Below are positions 42,697 through 52,906 of a stretch of DNA of 64,000 bases, in pieces. Numbering within the stretch: position 1 is the first letter of the stretch; each line of letters opens with the position of its first letter. The notes beneath the pieces are model-generated. The model had not been told where the DNA came from. It saw only the letters and a program-made list of their open reading frames with translations, and searched no databases. The position numbers and the translations under genes are program-made. Origin of the DNA: Thermofilaceae archaeon (GTDB lineage: Archaea; Thermoproteota; Thermoprotei; Thermofilales; Thermofilaceae); contig JANXEW010000003.1 of the NCBI GenBank assembly GCA_025057995.1, positions 104,863-168,862 on the forward strand, given 5' to 3'.

Positions 42697-44760
42697 GTGA
42701 ATCTTGTGACGAGCCAGACAGAGGTTCGCGTCGAAGTTGTCAAAGGCTTGACGACAAGGGTTCTGATTTTGAGCCTCGTCACTATATTCGTCCTAACGCC
42801 CGTCAGCACAATGATATACTTTCTCACAGATAAGACAGGGCTTTATCAATCGTTAATGATACCGTTCTTCTTTATCATACTTATCAACGAGTTCGTCGGC
42901 AGAATTAACAGGAAGTGGAAGCTCTCACCTCAAGAACTAGCTATCCTGCTTCTGCCGTTTTTCGCTATCATTGGTAAGGCTTATCTACCGATAGGTGCAG
43001 GCTTTGAAGGCTTCGGCAGATTCCAGATAAACACCGTGCATTTTCTAATATATGCGACGAACAATGAGCCTATGGCTCCAGTATTCCGTGAGCTACTACC
43101 TTCCTTCATTTGGCCTAAGGATCCCAGCGTTTTACAGATTGCTTGGAGGGGGAAGCTGCCAGGCGAAGTAGTCAACTGGGGCGCTTGGGTTGGCGGAATA
43201 ACTTTCATATGGTTATCCTCCCTCGTTTGGTTGCTCTTCGTGATCTTCATAGTTTTTGGCCTCATCGGCTACCAGTGGACTGAAGTTGAACGTTTGACTT
43301 TCCCCATGGCTATCCCAACTACATACATTATCGCCCGCAGCTCAGAAGGTGAGCGCAGCCCACTCTTCAGCTTCAGGGAGCCGGAGACTAGGGCGTTCTG
43401 GATACTTTTCATCATAGGATTAATCATTGGCGGAGTCCCTATTTTAGCCGAAGTCATACCAGCCATCCCGGTGGGAGGAGCATTCCAGTGGGGTGAAATG
43501 CCGATGGACTTCATGTTCATACCCACCGTTTTCGGCCCCGGCGCTCATGCTCACGTAACGTTCATCCTGCATCAAACGATGCTTTTCCTCTTAGTACCGT
43601 TCGACGTGCTTTGGACTGGCTTCCTAATCTGGGTGATATTCGGAGTAATATATCAACCACTCGGAGTTAGAATGGGCTTCCTACCTTACGAGCCAGGAGT
43701 AGAGACGTGGAGTAACTGGTACTTCGGCTATAGACCGCCTTTCCCCTACAGCTTTTTCGCCACCGCAGGACTCGGCACAGGCGTCGCGCTCTACTCGCTG
43801 TGGATTGCGCGAGACAGGTTGAAGAGACTGGCAGCTACTCTAAGGGGTGCTGACGTTGTCGAGGACGGGCTGTCTCTAAAGCTGATGACTTGGGGGCTAA
43901 TAGGCTCAACGGTAGCCTTCATAGTATTCTGGACTGCAGTGGGAGTGCCCTTTGTAGCTGCTCTAATGTTGTTGATCACTTGGTTCATCTGGCAGATAGC
44001 TCACGCGCGAGTTCAAGCTGAAGTTTGGTGGCATGACCCATGCTACTGGGCTTACGTCTTCTACTGGATTTACCCTGCTGGCGCGGGTTGGCTGTGGGGA
44101 ACCGAGATACCTAACAGAAGTGCTGGATGGTTAATGACTAACTCTGCGATAACAATCCTAGGGGAATGGACGCCAAGGCACTTCCCGATGAGTAGCGGTT
44201 TCCTCACAAACTACTACTATGTAGTCAGGAGAACCAGAACCAATCTGAAGGACGCCTTCAACATCTCTGTAATAACTGCAGTGCTTTGCTCCCTGATAGC
44301 TACAATCACGGCACTATGGATGGCCAACCACGTTGGTTTATCAAAGTCAGCGCTGACAGGCTACGCAAGTTACATAGCTGGCTATACATCCGATAAAGGC
44401 ATCACGTCTACCGGCGCTTTCACAATACCCAACGAGCACATCGTCGCCTGGACGGTCGTAGGCATTATCACCGCTTTAGCCTTGTACTTCATCAGGATGA
44501 GGTGGCCAGCCTTCATAATTAACCCGGTGGCAGCTATACCAGCATTCTGGCTGATGGAATTCATGTGGCTAGCTTCGCTAGTAGCACTCGTGTTTAAATA
44601 TATACTAGTAAGGCTGCTGGGCGCTGCACGTTTCGAAAGGTACGTTACACCAATAGCAGCTGGATTAGCTATCGGCTACGGCGCTCTAGTCATCGTGCCG
44701 ATGGCAGTCCACATGGCTACGACAATCATCCCGAGGTTTGCAGCACTTTACGTCCCGTAA
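42697..44760 (+). CDS. Large OPT-like (DUF6785-type) permease, paralogue 1
   Basis: 687 residues with about 14 membrane segments. It resembles its neighbour 2.6 kb on: KLSPQELAILL here matches PLSRQELFIVY there, VERLTFPMAIP matches VERLPFPFSRI, and both end in long helical bundles. Polar motifs such as QAEVWWHDPCYWAYVF sit inside. The general look is that of oligopeptide-transporter-like permeases, but the assignment is by memory and pattern only. The GTG at 42697 follows GTTTAAAAATTT (about 42654-42665). It lies beside the repeat array and heads the permease/pseudo-peptidase locus. Confidence 0.65.
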   Translation: MNLVTSQTEVRVEVVKGLTTRVLILSLVTIFVLTPVSTMIYFLTDKTGLYQSLMIPFFFIILINEFVGRINRKWKLSPQELAILLLPFFAIIGKAYLPIGAGFEGFGRFQINTVHFLIYATNNEPMAPVFRELLPSFIWPKDPSVLQIAWRGKLPGEVVNWGAWVGGITFIWLSSLVWLLFVIFIVFGLIGYQWTEVERLTFPMAIPTTYIIARSSEGERSPLFSFREPETRAFWILFIIGLIIGGVPILAEVIPAIPVGGAFQWGEMPMDFMFIPTVFGPGAHAHVTFILHQTMLFLLVPFDVLWTGFLIWVIFGVIYQPLGVRMGFLPYEPGVETWSNWYFGYRPPFPYSFFATAGLGTGVALYSLWIARDRLKRLAATLRGADVVEDGLSLKLMTWGLIGSTVAFIVFWTAVGVPFVAALMLLITWFIWQIAHARVQAEVWWHDPCYWAYVFYWIYPAGAGWLWGTEIPNRSAGWLMTNSAITILGEWTPRHFPMSSGFLTNYYYVVRRTRTNLKDAFNISVITAVLCSLIATITALWMANHVGLSKSALTGYASYIAGYTSDKGITSTGAFTIPNEHIVAWTVVGIITALALYFIRMRWPAFIINPVAAIPAFWLMEFMWLASLVALVFKYILVRLLGAARFERYVTPIAAGLAIGYGALVIVPMAVHMATTIIPRFAALYVP

Positions 44761-44781
44761 AAACGTCAATATATAAACCCC

Positions 44782-44788
44782 TTTTTTT
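44782..44788. terminator. T7 tract between convergent genes
   Basis: Seven T follow the first permease gene by 21 nt. The tract overlaps the stop codon of the convergent 167-residue gene. T-rich runs are the usual archaeal termination signal. Confidence 0.45.
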
Positions 44789-45290
44789 ACAATTCTCCCT
44801 CTTTTCGGATTTTCTGCGAGACTGCTAACGCAAGCTTCCAAGAGAGGTCATAGCAGTGCTTGAGGGGATGGGCGAATGGTCCAACCAATGTTTTAACAAC
44901 TCTAACGTAGACTCCATCGTTGACTTTCACTGCAATATAGTCTGGTCTAGCTTTTACCGTAAGCTGCTCCAGTTCCCCTTGTAGTACTTCCCTCAAGGTC
45001 TGTTGAAGCTTATCGTTCTCTCTAGTTTCACTTTGGAAAACTAAATTTTTTCTTAGAAAACCTTTGAGGTTTATAATTGAGATAGCTTCGAAGCCTGCGT
45101 CAACATCCGTCATAGCTGTAAAAACCCAAGCTAGCTCGGTTGAAAGCCTAGTCATTCTCTCCCTAACAACTCTAACGGTCACACCCTCAACTGGAGGGGT
45201 AAGGACTACGGAGTCTCCAATCTTTTCAGCCTTAACGACTCGTGAGGAGCCAAGCAGTTTAATTAACTGTCTAAGGTCCACCTTTCCCAC
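44787..45290 (-). CDS. Conserved-looking protein of unknown function inserted between permeases
   Basis: 167 residues, not recognised. It is soluble and mixed alpha/beta, with segments VVLTPPVEGVTVRVVRE, ISIINLKGFLRKNLVF and YIAVKVNDGVYVRVVKTLVG. No zinc or nucleotide motif is seen. It lies on the opposite strand between the two paralogous permease genes, divergent from the second one with 42 bp between starts. A regulator or an unrelated insertion is equally possible. Confidence 0.5.
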   Translation of the reverse strand: MGKVDLRQLIKLLGSSRVVKAEKIGDSVVLTPPVEGVTVRVVRERMTRLSTELAWVFTAMTDVDAGFEAISIINLKGFLRKNLVFQSETRENDKLQQTLREVLQGELEQLTVKARPDYIAVKVNDGVYVRVVKTLVGPFAHPLKHCYDLSWKLALAVSQKIRKEGEL

Positions 45291-45332
45291 CTTCGCTGGA
45301 AACTATTTTAAAATGGTTCGTAATACACCTAT

Positions 45333-47240
45333 GTGGAAAACCTGAAAAGGTTTCAACCAGGTTTCACCTGGAAAGCCTTGCTAGTCCTCCTTCTCGGAGC
45401 TGCCATAGTCGTCCCAGCCTCGATTTACCTGTCAATGCTCGCCGGAGGGACCTTAGCTGGCTCAGCGGCTTTCATCATAGCGATCCTAGCCAGCCAGATA
45501 GCTCTGATGTTCGGTCAACCTCTCTCGAGACAAGAGTTGTTTATAGTTTACGAAGCTTCAAGCGTGATTGCAGCCGCTAACGCCGCTGGCATAGGCTTTT
45601 ACTGGATCATCTTCAGGATGTTTTACGTTAAGAACCCGATAACCTGGGCTTATGAGATTGATGGTGTACCTATACCTCTTCGAGTCCCCACCTGGTTGGC
45701 TCCGCCGCTGGGTTCTTCAGCTTACTACGAGAGGACTCTTTTCCACAGTGACCTCCTTGTACCAGCTCTCATCTACATCGTGCTTTCCCTACTATACATA
45801 GTAGCTGAGCTAGCTATGCTAATGCTCTTCTCCTTTACGTTCCTCGAGGTTGAGAGGCTCCCCTTCCCTTTCTCAAGGATTGACGCGATGCTTGTAGATA
45901 CTTTGGCGGAAAGGAAGCCTGATAGAGTTAAGTTCTTCATGGCTGCTTTAACCGCTGGCGCCTTATACGGAATATTCGTGATAGCTTTGCCTTACGTAGC
46001 GGGTATAACCTTCATCCCGCTCCCCTGGCTGGATTTAACGCCTCTTACAGAGCCTTACACACCCGGTGCTCTGCTGGGCATAGCGACGGATTTGACTCCG
46101 TGGGCTGGTGGGCTTGTAGTGCCTTTGGAAGCTTCAGTCAGCATCCTCATAGGCTCACTAGCGACATGGGGGTTTGGAAATTGGCTTACCCTAGAGTACG
46201 CTCCCAGCTTCTTCCCTGAGTGGGCTTCTGAGTTTAGACCCGGTATGGGTATCGCTTTGATATGGCAAAGGTCGATGTTCAGGGTATGGTTTGCCCCTCA
46301 AATAGGGTTCGCCTTCGCGCTCGCTCTCGTGATGATTGTAAGGTTTAGGAAGAGTATAGTGAAGGCTTTCGCCACTATGTTTAGAGCGATGAAAGTCCCG
46401 TCAGAGAGTAGAGGATATCCACCTATACTAGTCCTGTTAGGTATGTTCTTCACAGGAACGGTAGCATCCGTTCTTCTACACTGGGCGTTAACAGGTTTTC
46501 CACTATGGATTTCTCTCCTCTACTCTATTGGACTGAGTTTCCTGATAGGTGTAGCGTCTACGGCAGCCATCGGTGAGACAGGCTTCACCGTATCACTACC
46601 TTACCTTTGGCACACTACAGTATACTTCTCAGATTACCGTGACTACCCTGGCTGGGTCATTATGCCGGTTCTCGCAGGTACTCAGTCGCCGGGGTTGACT
46701 AATATGATGAGCGCCGCGTACCTAACGGAGACGAAACCGATGGACTTGGTTAAGGCGATAATCGTCGCGTTCGTGGTTACTCAATTGCTCGGCATCCTAT
46801 CTCTCGACCTGTTCTGGAGGATCGCTCCGATACCGAGTAGCGCATACCCCTTTACGCTTTTCGATTGGGCTAGGATAGCTATAGGGGACTCGTTGCTCGT
46901 AACGAGGAGTATAAGGATAGATCCACTTCTTTTATCGGCGACAGCTGGGTTGGGGGCGTTGATCGTCGCCGGCTTTGAAGCTGCTCGCTTGTACCTTAAC
47001 CTACCTTTATCAGGACCCGGTTTCGTAGTCGGGGTGATGACGCTTACACCGAGCGCGATATCGGTGTTCATAGCTTCAGCGATAAGCAACACAGCCCTTT
47101 CGAGGGTTTTCGGAAGGGAGCGATGGAATGAAATGAGATCCGTAGTAGCAGCTGGTTTAATGGCAGGCTACGGTATAGTAGTAGGTTTTTCAATAGCAGG
47201 GCTTTTCCTAGCTAGATCTTCATGGCTCTGGCCATGGTGA
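45333..47240 (+). CDS. Large OPT-like (DUF6785-type) permease, paralogue 2
   Basis: 635 residues with about 13-14 membrane segments, a diverged copy of the permease at 42697-44760. Shared landmarks are QELFIVYEASSV, ERLPFPFSRIDAML and a Gly/Pro-rich loop before the C-terminal helices (MPVLAGTQSPGLTNMMSA). The GTG start lies about 22-27 nt after CTATTTTAAAATGG. Its end overlaps the start of the giant fusion gene by 19 bp, so they are co-translated. The pair may form a heterodimeric transporter; the substrate is unknown. Confidence 0.65.
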   Translation: MENLKRFQPGFTWKALLVLLLGAAIVVPASIYLSMLAGGTLAGSAAFIIAILASQIALMFGQPLSRQELFIVYEASSVIAAANAAGIGFYWIIFRMFYVKNPITWAYEIDGVPIPLRVPTWLAPPLGSSAYYERTLFHSDLLVPALIYIVLSLLYIVAELAMLMLFSFTFLEVERLPFPFSRIDAMLVDTLAERKPDRVKFFMAALTAGALYGIFVIALPYVAGITFIPLPWLDLTPLTEPYTPGALLGIATDLTPWAGGLVVPLEASVSILIGSLATWGFGNWLTLEYAPSFFPEWASEFRPGMGIALIWQRSMFRVWFAPQIGFAFALALVMIVRFRKSIVKAFATMFRAMKVPSESRGYPPILVLLGMFFTGTVASVLLHWALTGFPLWISLLYSIGLSFLIGVASTAAIGETGFTVSLPYLWHTTVYFSDYRDYPGWVIMPVLAGTQSPGLTNMMSAAYLTETKPMDLVKAIIVAFVVTQLLGILSLDLFWRIAPIPSSAYPFTLFDWARIAIGDSLLVTRSIRIDPLLLSATAGLGALIVAGFEAARLYLNLPLSGPGFVVGVMTLTPSAISVFIASAISNTALSRVFGRERWNEMRSVVAAGLMAGYGIVVGFSIAGLFLARSSWLWPW

Positions 47241-50200
47241 TGGATATGAGAGGTCGTATTACAATCTTAGCAATTCTCATTGTCATGGTATCTGTTTCAT
47301 CAATCTATGCTAAACCTAGCGCTACCGAATACGGCGGTAGCATAGTGGAAGCTCTGGATATCGCGAAGGTGGAGCAACATGCTCGCAAGCTTTCTTCACT
47401 TGGCTCAAGAGTGGTCGGCTACCAAGGCTATTACAAGTCTGTAGACTACATAATCGAACAACTTAACAACACAGGGCTCCCCTTCCAAGTGCAGAACTTT
47501 AGCGTTGTGTCTCCAATTGAAGAAGAATCATTCATAGAGGTAGAAGGTAAGCGCCTCCGTGTCCACGTTCTATGGCCTAACGCCATGTTCCTGATCTCTC
47601 CAACTCACCCTGAGGGTGTAACTGGAAAGCTTGTTTACGCGGGTAGAGGTGAAGCGAGTGAAATACAAGGAAAAGAAATCAACGGAAGCATTGTGTTGAT
47701 GGATTTCAACTCCCTCAACAATTGGCTAAGAGTGGCTGACCTCGGAGCCAAGGCGGTCGTATTCCTCGAACCCGAGGATACAGATCGTTACGAGGCTTTA
47801 ACGAAGTTTACAAGCGCTCCTGTGTTCTTCAGCCGAGTATACGCTACTAAGGACGTAGCTAAGGAGCTTTTAGCCTCTGAAGGCAAGCTCGCTAGACTAG
47901 TCGTTAGAGCTGAGATGAGGAAGGTTAACGCTTACAACATAGTGGTCAAAATAAATGGATCAGCTTATCCGAACGACGTAATAGTTGTCGCAACTCACTA
48001 CGACGCCTGGTCTATCGTACCCTCTATATCCGAGGCTTTCTCTGAAGCGCTCAACCCAGCTTTATTGCTAGAGCTTGCTCGAGTCTTCGCAAAGAACCCA
48101 CCACCTAGGAGCATATGGCTAGCTTTCCTCTCAGGGTTCTACCAAGGTTTGGCGGGATCCAAGGCCTTTGTAGAGGAATACTTCTACTCTCAAGACGTAC
48201 TTAGCGGAAGAGTAAGGTTATGGATGATGATCGGTCTTCAACTAAGCGACGAATCTCCGAGGATCTCATCGATGTTCGTAGGTCACGGCCTAAGGTACGG
48301 GGCTGGTTCCTCGGCAATAGCTGGGAAGTATACGTGGGTTAAAGGGAGGCTTTACGAGTACTCTCAATCCCCTCAGCTCCTGAAACTAGTGTCAAAGTCT
48401 GCTTACCAATTTAAACCCAGTGACTTATACGAGGATTACCTTGAGTCTTCGGGTTGGTGGGGGACTCAACAAGTCCCATACATGTTAATAAGCGAGCCCG
48501 CTGCCATGGCTGGTACCGCTTCATTCTCTTTCAAGACGGCTTACTACCGCGGTTTAAGGTGGGGGATCCCCACGAGCGACTCAAGGTACGTCGCATTTGA
48601 CAACTTCCGGGTACAAGCGCAAGTCGCCACTTTCATGATAAGCTCTCTAGCCGCTGAGGATGCTTGGGGCTTGAGTTGGGGGTCCCACTCCCCAGTCAGG
48701 TTTACCGTGAGAGTGGGAGCTATAGAGGGGTTTGTAGAGTTTAAGGGGGAGGTCGCCAAGCTAGATCCCTCCACCGGTTGGTATCACCCCGTGCCTGGAG
48801 CTATCGTAAGAGTCTATCCTGAGGGTCCAATCGGAACTTTTGCTTTGCCTTTCTCAGCCTACTTGACTTTTACAGACTCCAACGGTACGTTTAGGGCTAT
48901 CATAGGTCCAAGAGGCTCAACTCCCACTTGGCTTTACGACGCTTGGGTCGTCGATAGCTCGACGGGTAGAATAATTCTCGCATGTGACAGGGGACCACTC
49001 TACGGTCAACAAGTGTTGAAATCCGCTCTAATGCCTCTCTCTCCCGTAGAAGGAGCCTTGATCCCGGTCTTCGAGGCGCGTTCCATAACGGTGTTTAGAG
49101 TATTGTCTCCTAGCACATTGCGACGACCAGTGATCCTAGATCCGAGGATGCCGACTCAACAACTCCTTTCCTCTAGCGTACGGCTTGAGGTATACGATTA
49201 CGATACTAAGGGTATACCATACTTTTACGGTTACTGGTATGATCCCTGGGGCTATCCTCTAGTTGTCTTCGGGATGCCGGGTGCTAGGTTAGTCGTCAAC
49301 TTGCGCGTAGGTGGAGGTTGGCCGGAACTCGTTCTCGTCAATGCTAGCGGCGAGCTAAGGGAGGGTTCAGGTCTGCTTACGAGTGAGGACATCACGATTA
49401 CAGCCTCTTACCTCAGGTTGGCGAACGACATACTGTTATTAGCTGAGGGTAGATACGAGAAGCTGAAGGAAAAGGGGGTGAGGAGCCTAAGTGCCGAAGA
49501 GCTACTAAGTAAGGCAAAGTACCACCTCGTAAAGGCCGTTGAAAGTCTCAAGGCCATGGACTACGAAGCGTACGAGGCACATTCTCTCGCAGCACTCGCT
49601 TACTCATCTAAAGCCTACAAGGATGAGGTCATGCCCCTCTACGACGACGCTGGTAAGAGTGGTCTAGCTATCCTTGTCTTGCTCGTACCTGCAGCCCTCC
49701 TCTTAGAGCGGCTAATATTCCATGCTGAAGAGGGTAAGAGCAGGCTCGTCTCCCTACTTATGGTAGGAGTGTTATTAACTGGGATATTCTACGTGATCCA
49801 CCCGGCTCTCTCGGTGCTGGTTAGTACCGCTATGAGCATCATGGGTGTACTTCTAGTCCTCCTCTTCACTATAGCTGTTGTAGTTTTAGGGAGTGAAGCC
49901 GGTCGTGTAATAGAAGAGGAAGCAGAAAAGGCTATGGGTATCCACAAGGTCGGGCGTAGCCCCGCTCTCGTCACAGTCCAAAGCCTCCCGATCGCCGTCG
50001 AAAACATGAGGAAGAGACCCTTACGTACGGCGCTCACGTTAGCTGCTTTAATCGCTACGGTAATAGCTGTCACTTCTCTAACTTCAATTTCCTACTATAC
50101 TGACGTTAAATTCTCTCTCGTCGCGAGCGAGTCCCCGTCCGAGGGCTTACTCGTCAAGAGGGCTTATGCGGTGCCGCTTTACGACGTCCTCGACGAGCCT

Positions 50201-51700
50201 CTTCTAGCCTATCTTAAGGCTACAGCACCCGGTTTTGAACTACGCCCACGTGCTTGGAGTTACCCCTCCATGGGGGCGAAGCAAGGATACTCTGCACCCG
50301 TCCACGCTAACGAAGGCTACAACTTGAGCGCGAGGGTTTCAGCCGTTCTAGGTTTAAGCGGTCGAGAATTGACAGAGAAGTTTTCAAGAGCTCTAGTTGC
50401 CGGCCCCTCGCCCGATTCTCTACGTCTCCTCTTTAATGAAGAAGCCCCCGTTTGTCTGCTGCCGAAAAGCTTAGCTGAGACGCTTCGCGTGAAAGTTGGC
50501 GATTACTTATCTTATGCTGGTCTACAGTTAACCGTGGTAGGGATTTTCGATGAGGCAGCCGCGAGCGCGATAAAAGATCTTGATGGCATGTCTCCGGCAC
50601 CCATCAAGCCAGAGCATAACACGATCATAGCCATGCAACCGCCAGGAGCCCCCCCTAGCGTACCCTCAAGCACAGGTTGGAGCGAAATCATTGTGGCGCC
50701 CTACCGTCTAACGCTCAAGCTCGGGGGCTACTTAGCGTCGGTAGATCTCAAACCTCTAACCGGGATTGGTGTCGATCTCATCAACGTTAGTAAGTCGGTA
50801 ACCTTAGCTACAGATTTACGCATTTACGCAGGGTCGAAGGAAATGGGAATCGTCAGCGGAACTAGAGTGGCCAGCTACCTATTCCTCGGGTGGGAGATCA
50901 TACCCGTAGTCCTCATAATCGGTGCTTTGAACATGACCATGACCTTACTGGGCAATCTTAAGGAAAGAGTCCGGGAGGTTTACGTATTCACAGCTGTCGG
51001 GCTTTCACCTTTAGGCTCAGCTCTGATGTACATGACTGAAGCTCTCACGTATGCTTTGGTAGCTGTTGTCTCAGGGTACGTCCTAGGCTTCTTAGCCAAC
51101 AGGGCGTTAGCTTCGCTAGGGGTTCTACCCACCGCATACGCTTTAAACTACGCGTCGACATTCCTGATAGTTGCCTTCGCCGTCCTAATCCTGTCGACAC
51201 TAGCAGCTTCACTCTATCCGAGCTTGACTGCAGCCACCCTCATCACTCCATCGCTTGAGCGAAGATGGAAGCCTCCTACGAAGCCGAGGGGTGATACATG
51301 GGAGATACCAGTGCCAGTTAGGTTCCCGTCAAAAGAGGAGGCTTTGGGGTCCCTTTTCTACATTTACGAATACTTCACGGGATTAGGGAAAGAGAAACCT
51401 TACTTCATAGTGCGGGAGGCTAAACCTCCAACCCCAGAGAGCCCGTCGACATCGCTGCTAGTAGCCTTAGCTCCTTACGAGCTGGGTGTTACCCAAGAGG
51501 CTACGATACTTTTCATGGGCGACGAAGTTCGAAGGATGTACACTATAATGCTCAAGTTACAGAGGCTCACCGGCGCTAGAAGCACGTGGGAGAGTAACAA
51601 TTACTACTTTATAGATGAAGTGAGGAAGCAAGCGCTTATGTGGAGAGCGCTGCCGCCGGAGAAGAGACTTGAATACATGAAAAGAGTCAGACACCAGTAG
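47222..51700 (+). CDS. Pseudo-M28 peptidase fused to an FtsX-type permease
   Basis: 1492 residues. A signal/anchor (about 9-30) is followed by an M28-like domain with an inserted PA-like domain. VVVATHYDAWS keeps two of the metal ligands (His259, Asp261). The usual DN-x-S-G turn is SEALNPA, and the catalytic EE is replaced (FLSGFYQGLAGS), so catalysis is unlikely. A beta region and a helical stretch with three central spans (about 820-900) come next. A MacB/FtsX permease domain follows (KRPLRTALTLAALIATVIAV, a large outer domain, then three C-terminal spans near 1225-1350). No ABC ATPase gene lies in the window. Starts at 47240 or later are possible. Confidence 0.75.
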   Translation: MALAMVMDMRGRITILAILIVMVSVSSIYAKPSATEYGGSIVEALDIAKVEQHARKLSSLGSRVVGYQGYYKSVDYIIEQLNNTGLPFQVQNFSVVSPIEEESFIEVEGKRLRVHVLWPNAMFLISPTHPEGVTGKLVYAGRGEASEIQGKEINGSIVLMDFNSLNNWLRVADLGAKAVVFLEPEDTDRYEALTKFTSAPVFFSRVYATKDVAKELLASEGKLARLVVRAEMRKVNAYNIVVKINGSAYPNDVIVVATHYDAWSIVPSISEAFSEALNPALLLELARVFAKNPPPRSIWLAFLSGFYQGLAGSKAFVEEYFYSQDVLSGRVRLWMMIGLQLSDESPRISSMFVGHGLRYGAGSSAIAGKYTWVKGRLYEYSQSPQLLKLVSKSAYQFKPSDLYEDYLESSGWWGTQQVPYMLISEPAAMAGTASFSFKTAYYRGLRWGIPTSDSRYVAFDNFRVQAQVATFMISSLAAEDAWGLSWGSHSPVRFTVRVGAIEGFVEFKGEVAKLDPSTGWYHPVPGAIVRVYPEGPIGTFALPFSAYLTFTDSNGTFRAIIGPRGSTPTWLYDAWVVDSSTGRIILACDRGPLYGQQVLKSALMPLSPVEGALIPVFEARSITVFRVLSPSTLRRPVILDPRMPTQQLLSSSVRLEVYDYDTKGIPYFYGYWYDPWGYPLVVFGMPGARLVVNLRVGGGWPELVLVNASGELREGSGLLTSEDITITASYLRLANDILLLAEGRYEKLKEKGVRSLSAEELLSKAKYHLVKAVESLKAMDYEAYEAHSLAALAYSSKAYKDEVMPLYDDAGKSGLAILVLLVPAALLLERLIFHAEEGKSRLVSLLMVGVLLTGIFYVIHPALSVLVSTAMSIMGVLLVLLFTIAVVVLGSEAGRVIEEEAEKAMGIHKVGRSPALVTVQSLPIAVENMRKRPLRTALTLAALIATVIAVTSLTSISYYTDVKFSLVASESPSEGLLVKRAYAVPLYDVLDEPLLAYLKATAPGFELRPRAWSYPSMGAKQGYSAPVHANEGYNLSARVSAVLGLSGRELTEKFSRALVAGPSPDSLRLLFNEEAPVCLLPKSLAETLRVKVGDYLSYAGLQLTVVGIFDEAAASAIKDLDGMSPAPIKPEHNTIIAMQPPGAPPSVPSSTGWSEIIVAPYRLTLKLGGYLASVDLKPLTGIGVDLINVSKSVTLATDLRIYAGSKEMGIVSGTRVASYLFLGWEIIPVVLIIGALNMTMTLLGNLKERVREVYVFTAVGLSPLGSALMYMTEALTYALVAVVSGYVLGFLANRALASLGVLPTAYALNYASTFLIVAFAVLILSTLAASLYPSLTAATLITPSLERRWKPPTKPRGDTWEIPVPVRFPSKEEALGSLFYIYEYFTGLGKEKPYFIVREAKPPTPESPSTSLLVALAPYELGVTQEATILFMGDEVRRMYTIMLKLQRLTGARSTWESNNYYFIDEVRKQALMWRALPPEKRLEYMKRVRHQ

Positions 51701-51729
51701 ACAAGAGCTAACGCTTTCATTCTTCTAAC

Positions 51730-51737
51730 TTTTTTTT
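51730..51737 (+). terminator. T8 tract after the giant fusion gene
   Basis: Eight T lie 29 nt after the stop of the M28-FtsX gene, between it and the convergent aspartokinase gene. This is a likely archaeal terminator. Confidence 0.5.
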
Positions 51738-51745
51738 AAGAATCT

Positions 51746-52789
51746 TCAGTTGTAGAACTTGAGTAATAGTTCGTGCGCGCGGCGTAGAATTGAGTTACTC
51801 TCATACGGTGCTCTAAAAGACAGGTGAAATCTTTTAACCTCGACTAGAGGGAGGTCGAGTTCCTCAGCTAAGGTTTTAGCGTGGTTACGGGCGCCGTGTC
51901 CAACAAAGGTTACTTCTCCTTTCTGGAAAGTCACAATCTTAAGTTCTGGTGGCGGAAGCTCGTCTGTTACCACGGTTCCTCTCGGCGGTTGTGACCCGAT
52001 GACAACTCGACACTTAGAGCCGATGATTGGCTTAAATGTTAGTGGATGAAATCTTTTCACGCTCAGCTCAGCCATTACGTCAGCTTCAGGTAAACCCACG
52101 TACTTTAAAGGTCTTGGATCCAACACTGTACCAGGGTCTCCAGTCATCAAATACTCCGTATCCGTAACTAGGTAAAGCCTATCCACGTCTAATGCTCTAG
52201 CCAAAATAGTCGCCGTAAGATCCGAGGAACCTCGTCCCATCGTCGTCGTCCTACCATCAAACGTCGTGCCGGTAAAACCGGCAACTACAACGAGAGAACC
52301 GTCCCTAAGATACGGAACGACGTTTGACCGAATATTCGCTACACTTTTGCTTAGGAGTGGTTTAGCGTTCCCGAAATTGTTGTCTGTTATTATTCCAGCG
52401 CTCCCCCCATCCAATGCGACAGCGTTGACACCGACAATCTTGAAGGCCTCTCCCATCAAAGCAGCTGAAACCCTCTCACCGATCGCTAAGAGTTCATCGA
52501 GACGTTGCGGCGTAGGGTCATCTAAGTAGGCTGCAAATAGTTTTTCCCCTTTCTCTAACCATTCTTTCGCACTGTTATTGAGCTCAGCGGAAGCTTCTTC
52601 AAGCCTGGTTAAGACTTCACGCATGATACTCCAATCTCTTTTCTCTGTTGCTCTTAGAAGCTGGTCAGTGATCCCTTTCATAGCGGAGACTATCACAACT
52701 TTCGCGTCTAACTCCACAGCTAGTTCAGCGTATTTCAGATAGTCCTTAGCGCTCTTCAGCATCGACCCACCGACTTTAACTGCGCGCAC
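51746..52789 (-). CDS. lysC: Aspartate kinase
   Basis: 347 residues. It phosphorylates aspartate in the lysine/threonine/methionine pathway. KVGGSMLK at the start replaces the usual KFGGT. VVIVSAMKGITDQLL, AIGERVSAALM, VVVAGFTGTTFDGRTTTMGRGSSDLTA and YLVTDTEYLMTGDPG are the family's substrate and ATP sites. The C-terminal part is short (about 85 residues after the kinase core), so the paired ACT regulatory domains are reduced and allosteric control may differ. The start is a GTG, with TTTATAAA about 27 nt upstream. Confidence 0.85.
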   Translation of the reverse strand: MRAVKVGGSMLKSAKDYLKYAELAVELDAKVVIVSAMKGITDQLLRATEKRDWSIMREVLTRLEEASAELNNSAKEWLEKGEKLFAAYLDDPTPQRLDELLAIGERVSAALMGEAFKIVGVNAVALDGGSAGIITDNNFGNAKPLLSKSVANIRSNVVPYLRDGSLVVVAGFTGTTFDGRTTTMGRGSSDLTATILARALDVDRLYLVTDTEYLMTGDPGTVLDPRPLKYVGLPEADVMAELSVKRFHPLTFKPIIGSKCRVVIGSQPPRGTVVTDELPPPELKIVTFQKGEVTFVGHGARNHAKTLAEELDLPLVEVKRFHLSFRAPYESNSILRRAHELLLKFYN

Positions 52790-52906
52790 AGCGTCAAGCC
52801 CCCCAACTCCGTTTATAAATGTTAAGCATAAATGATCGAGGTTAATTATTACTAATAAGCATAAAAGCTCCGGAAAACTTATTGGTGGTCAAAGTCTTCT
52901 AGCCCT

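Noticed and set aside
49789..50073. 94-codon antisense frame in the FtsX gene
   Set aside because: It is a shadow of hydrophobic codons in the real gene on the other strand.
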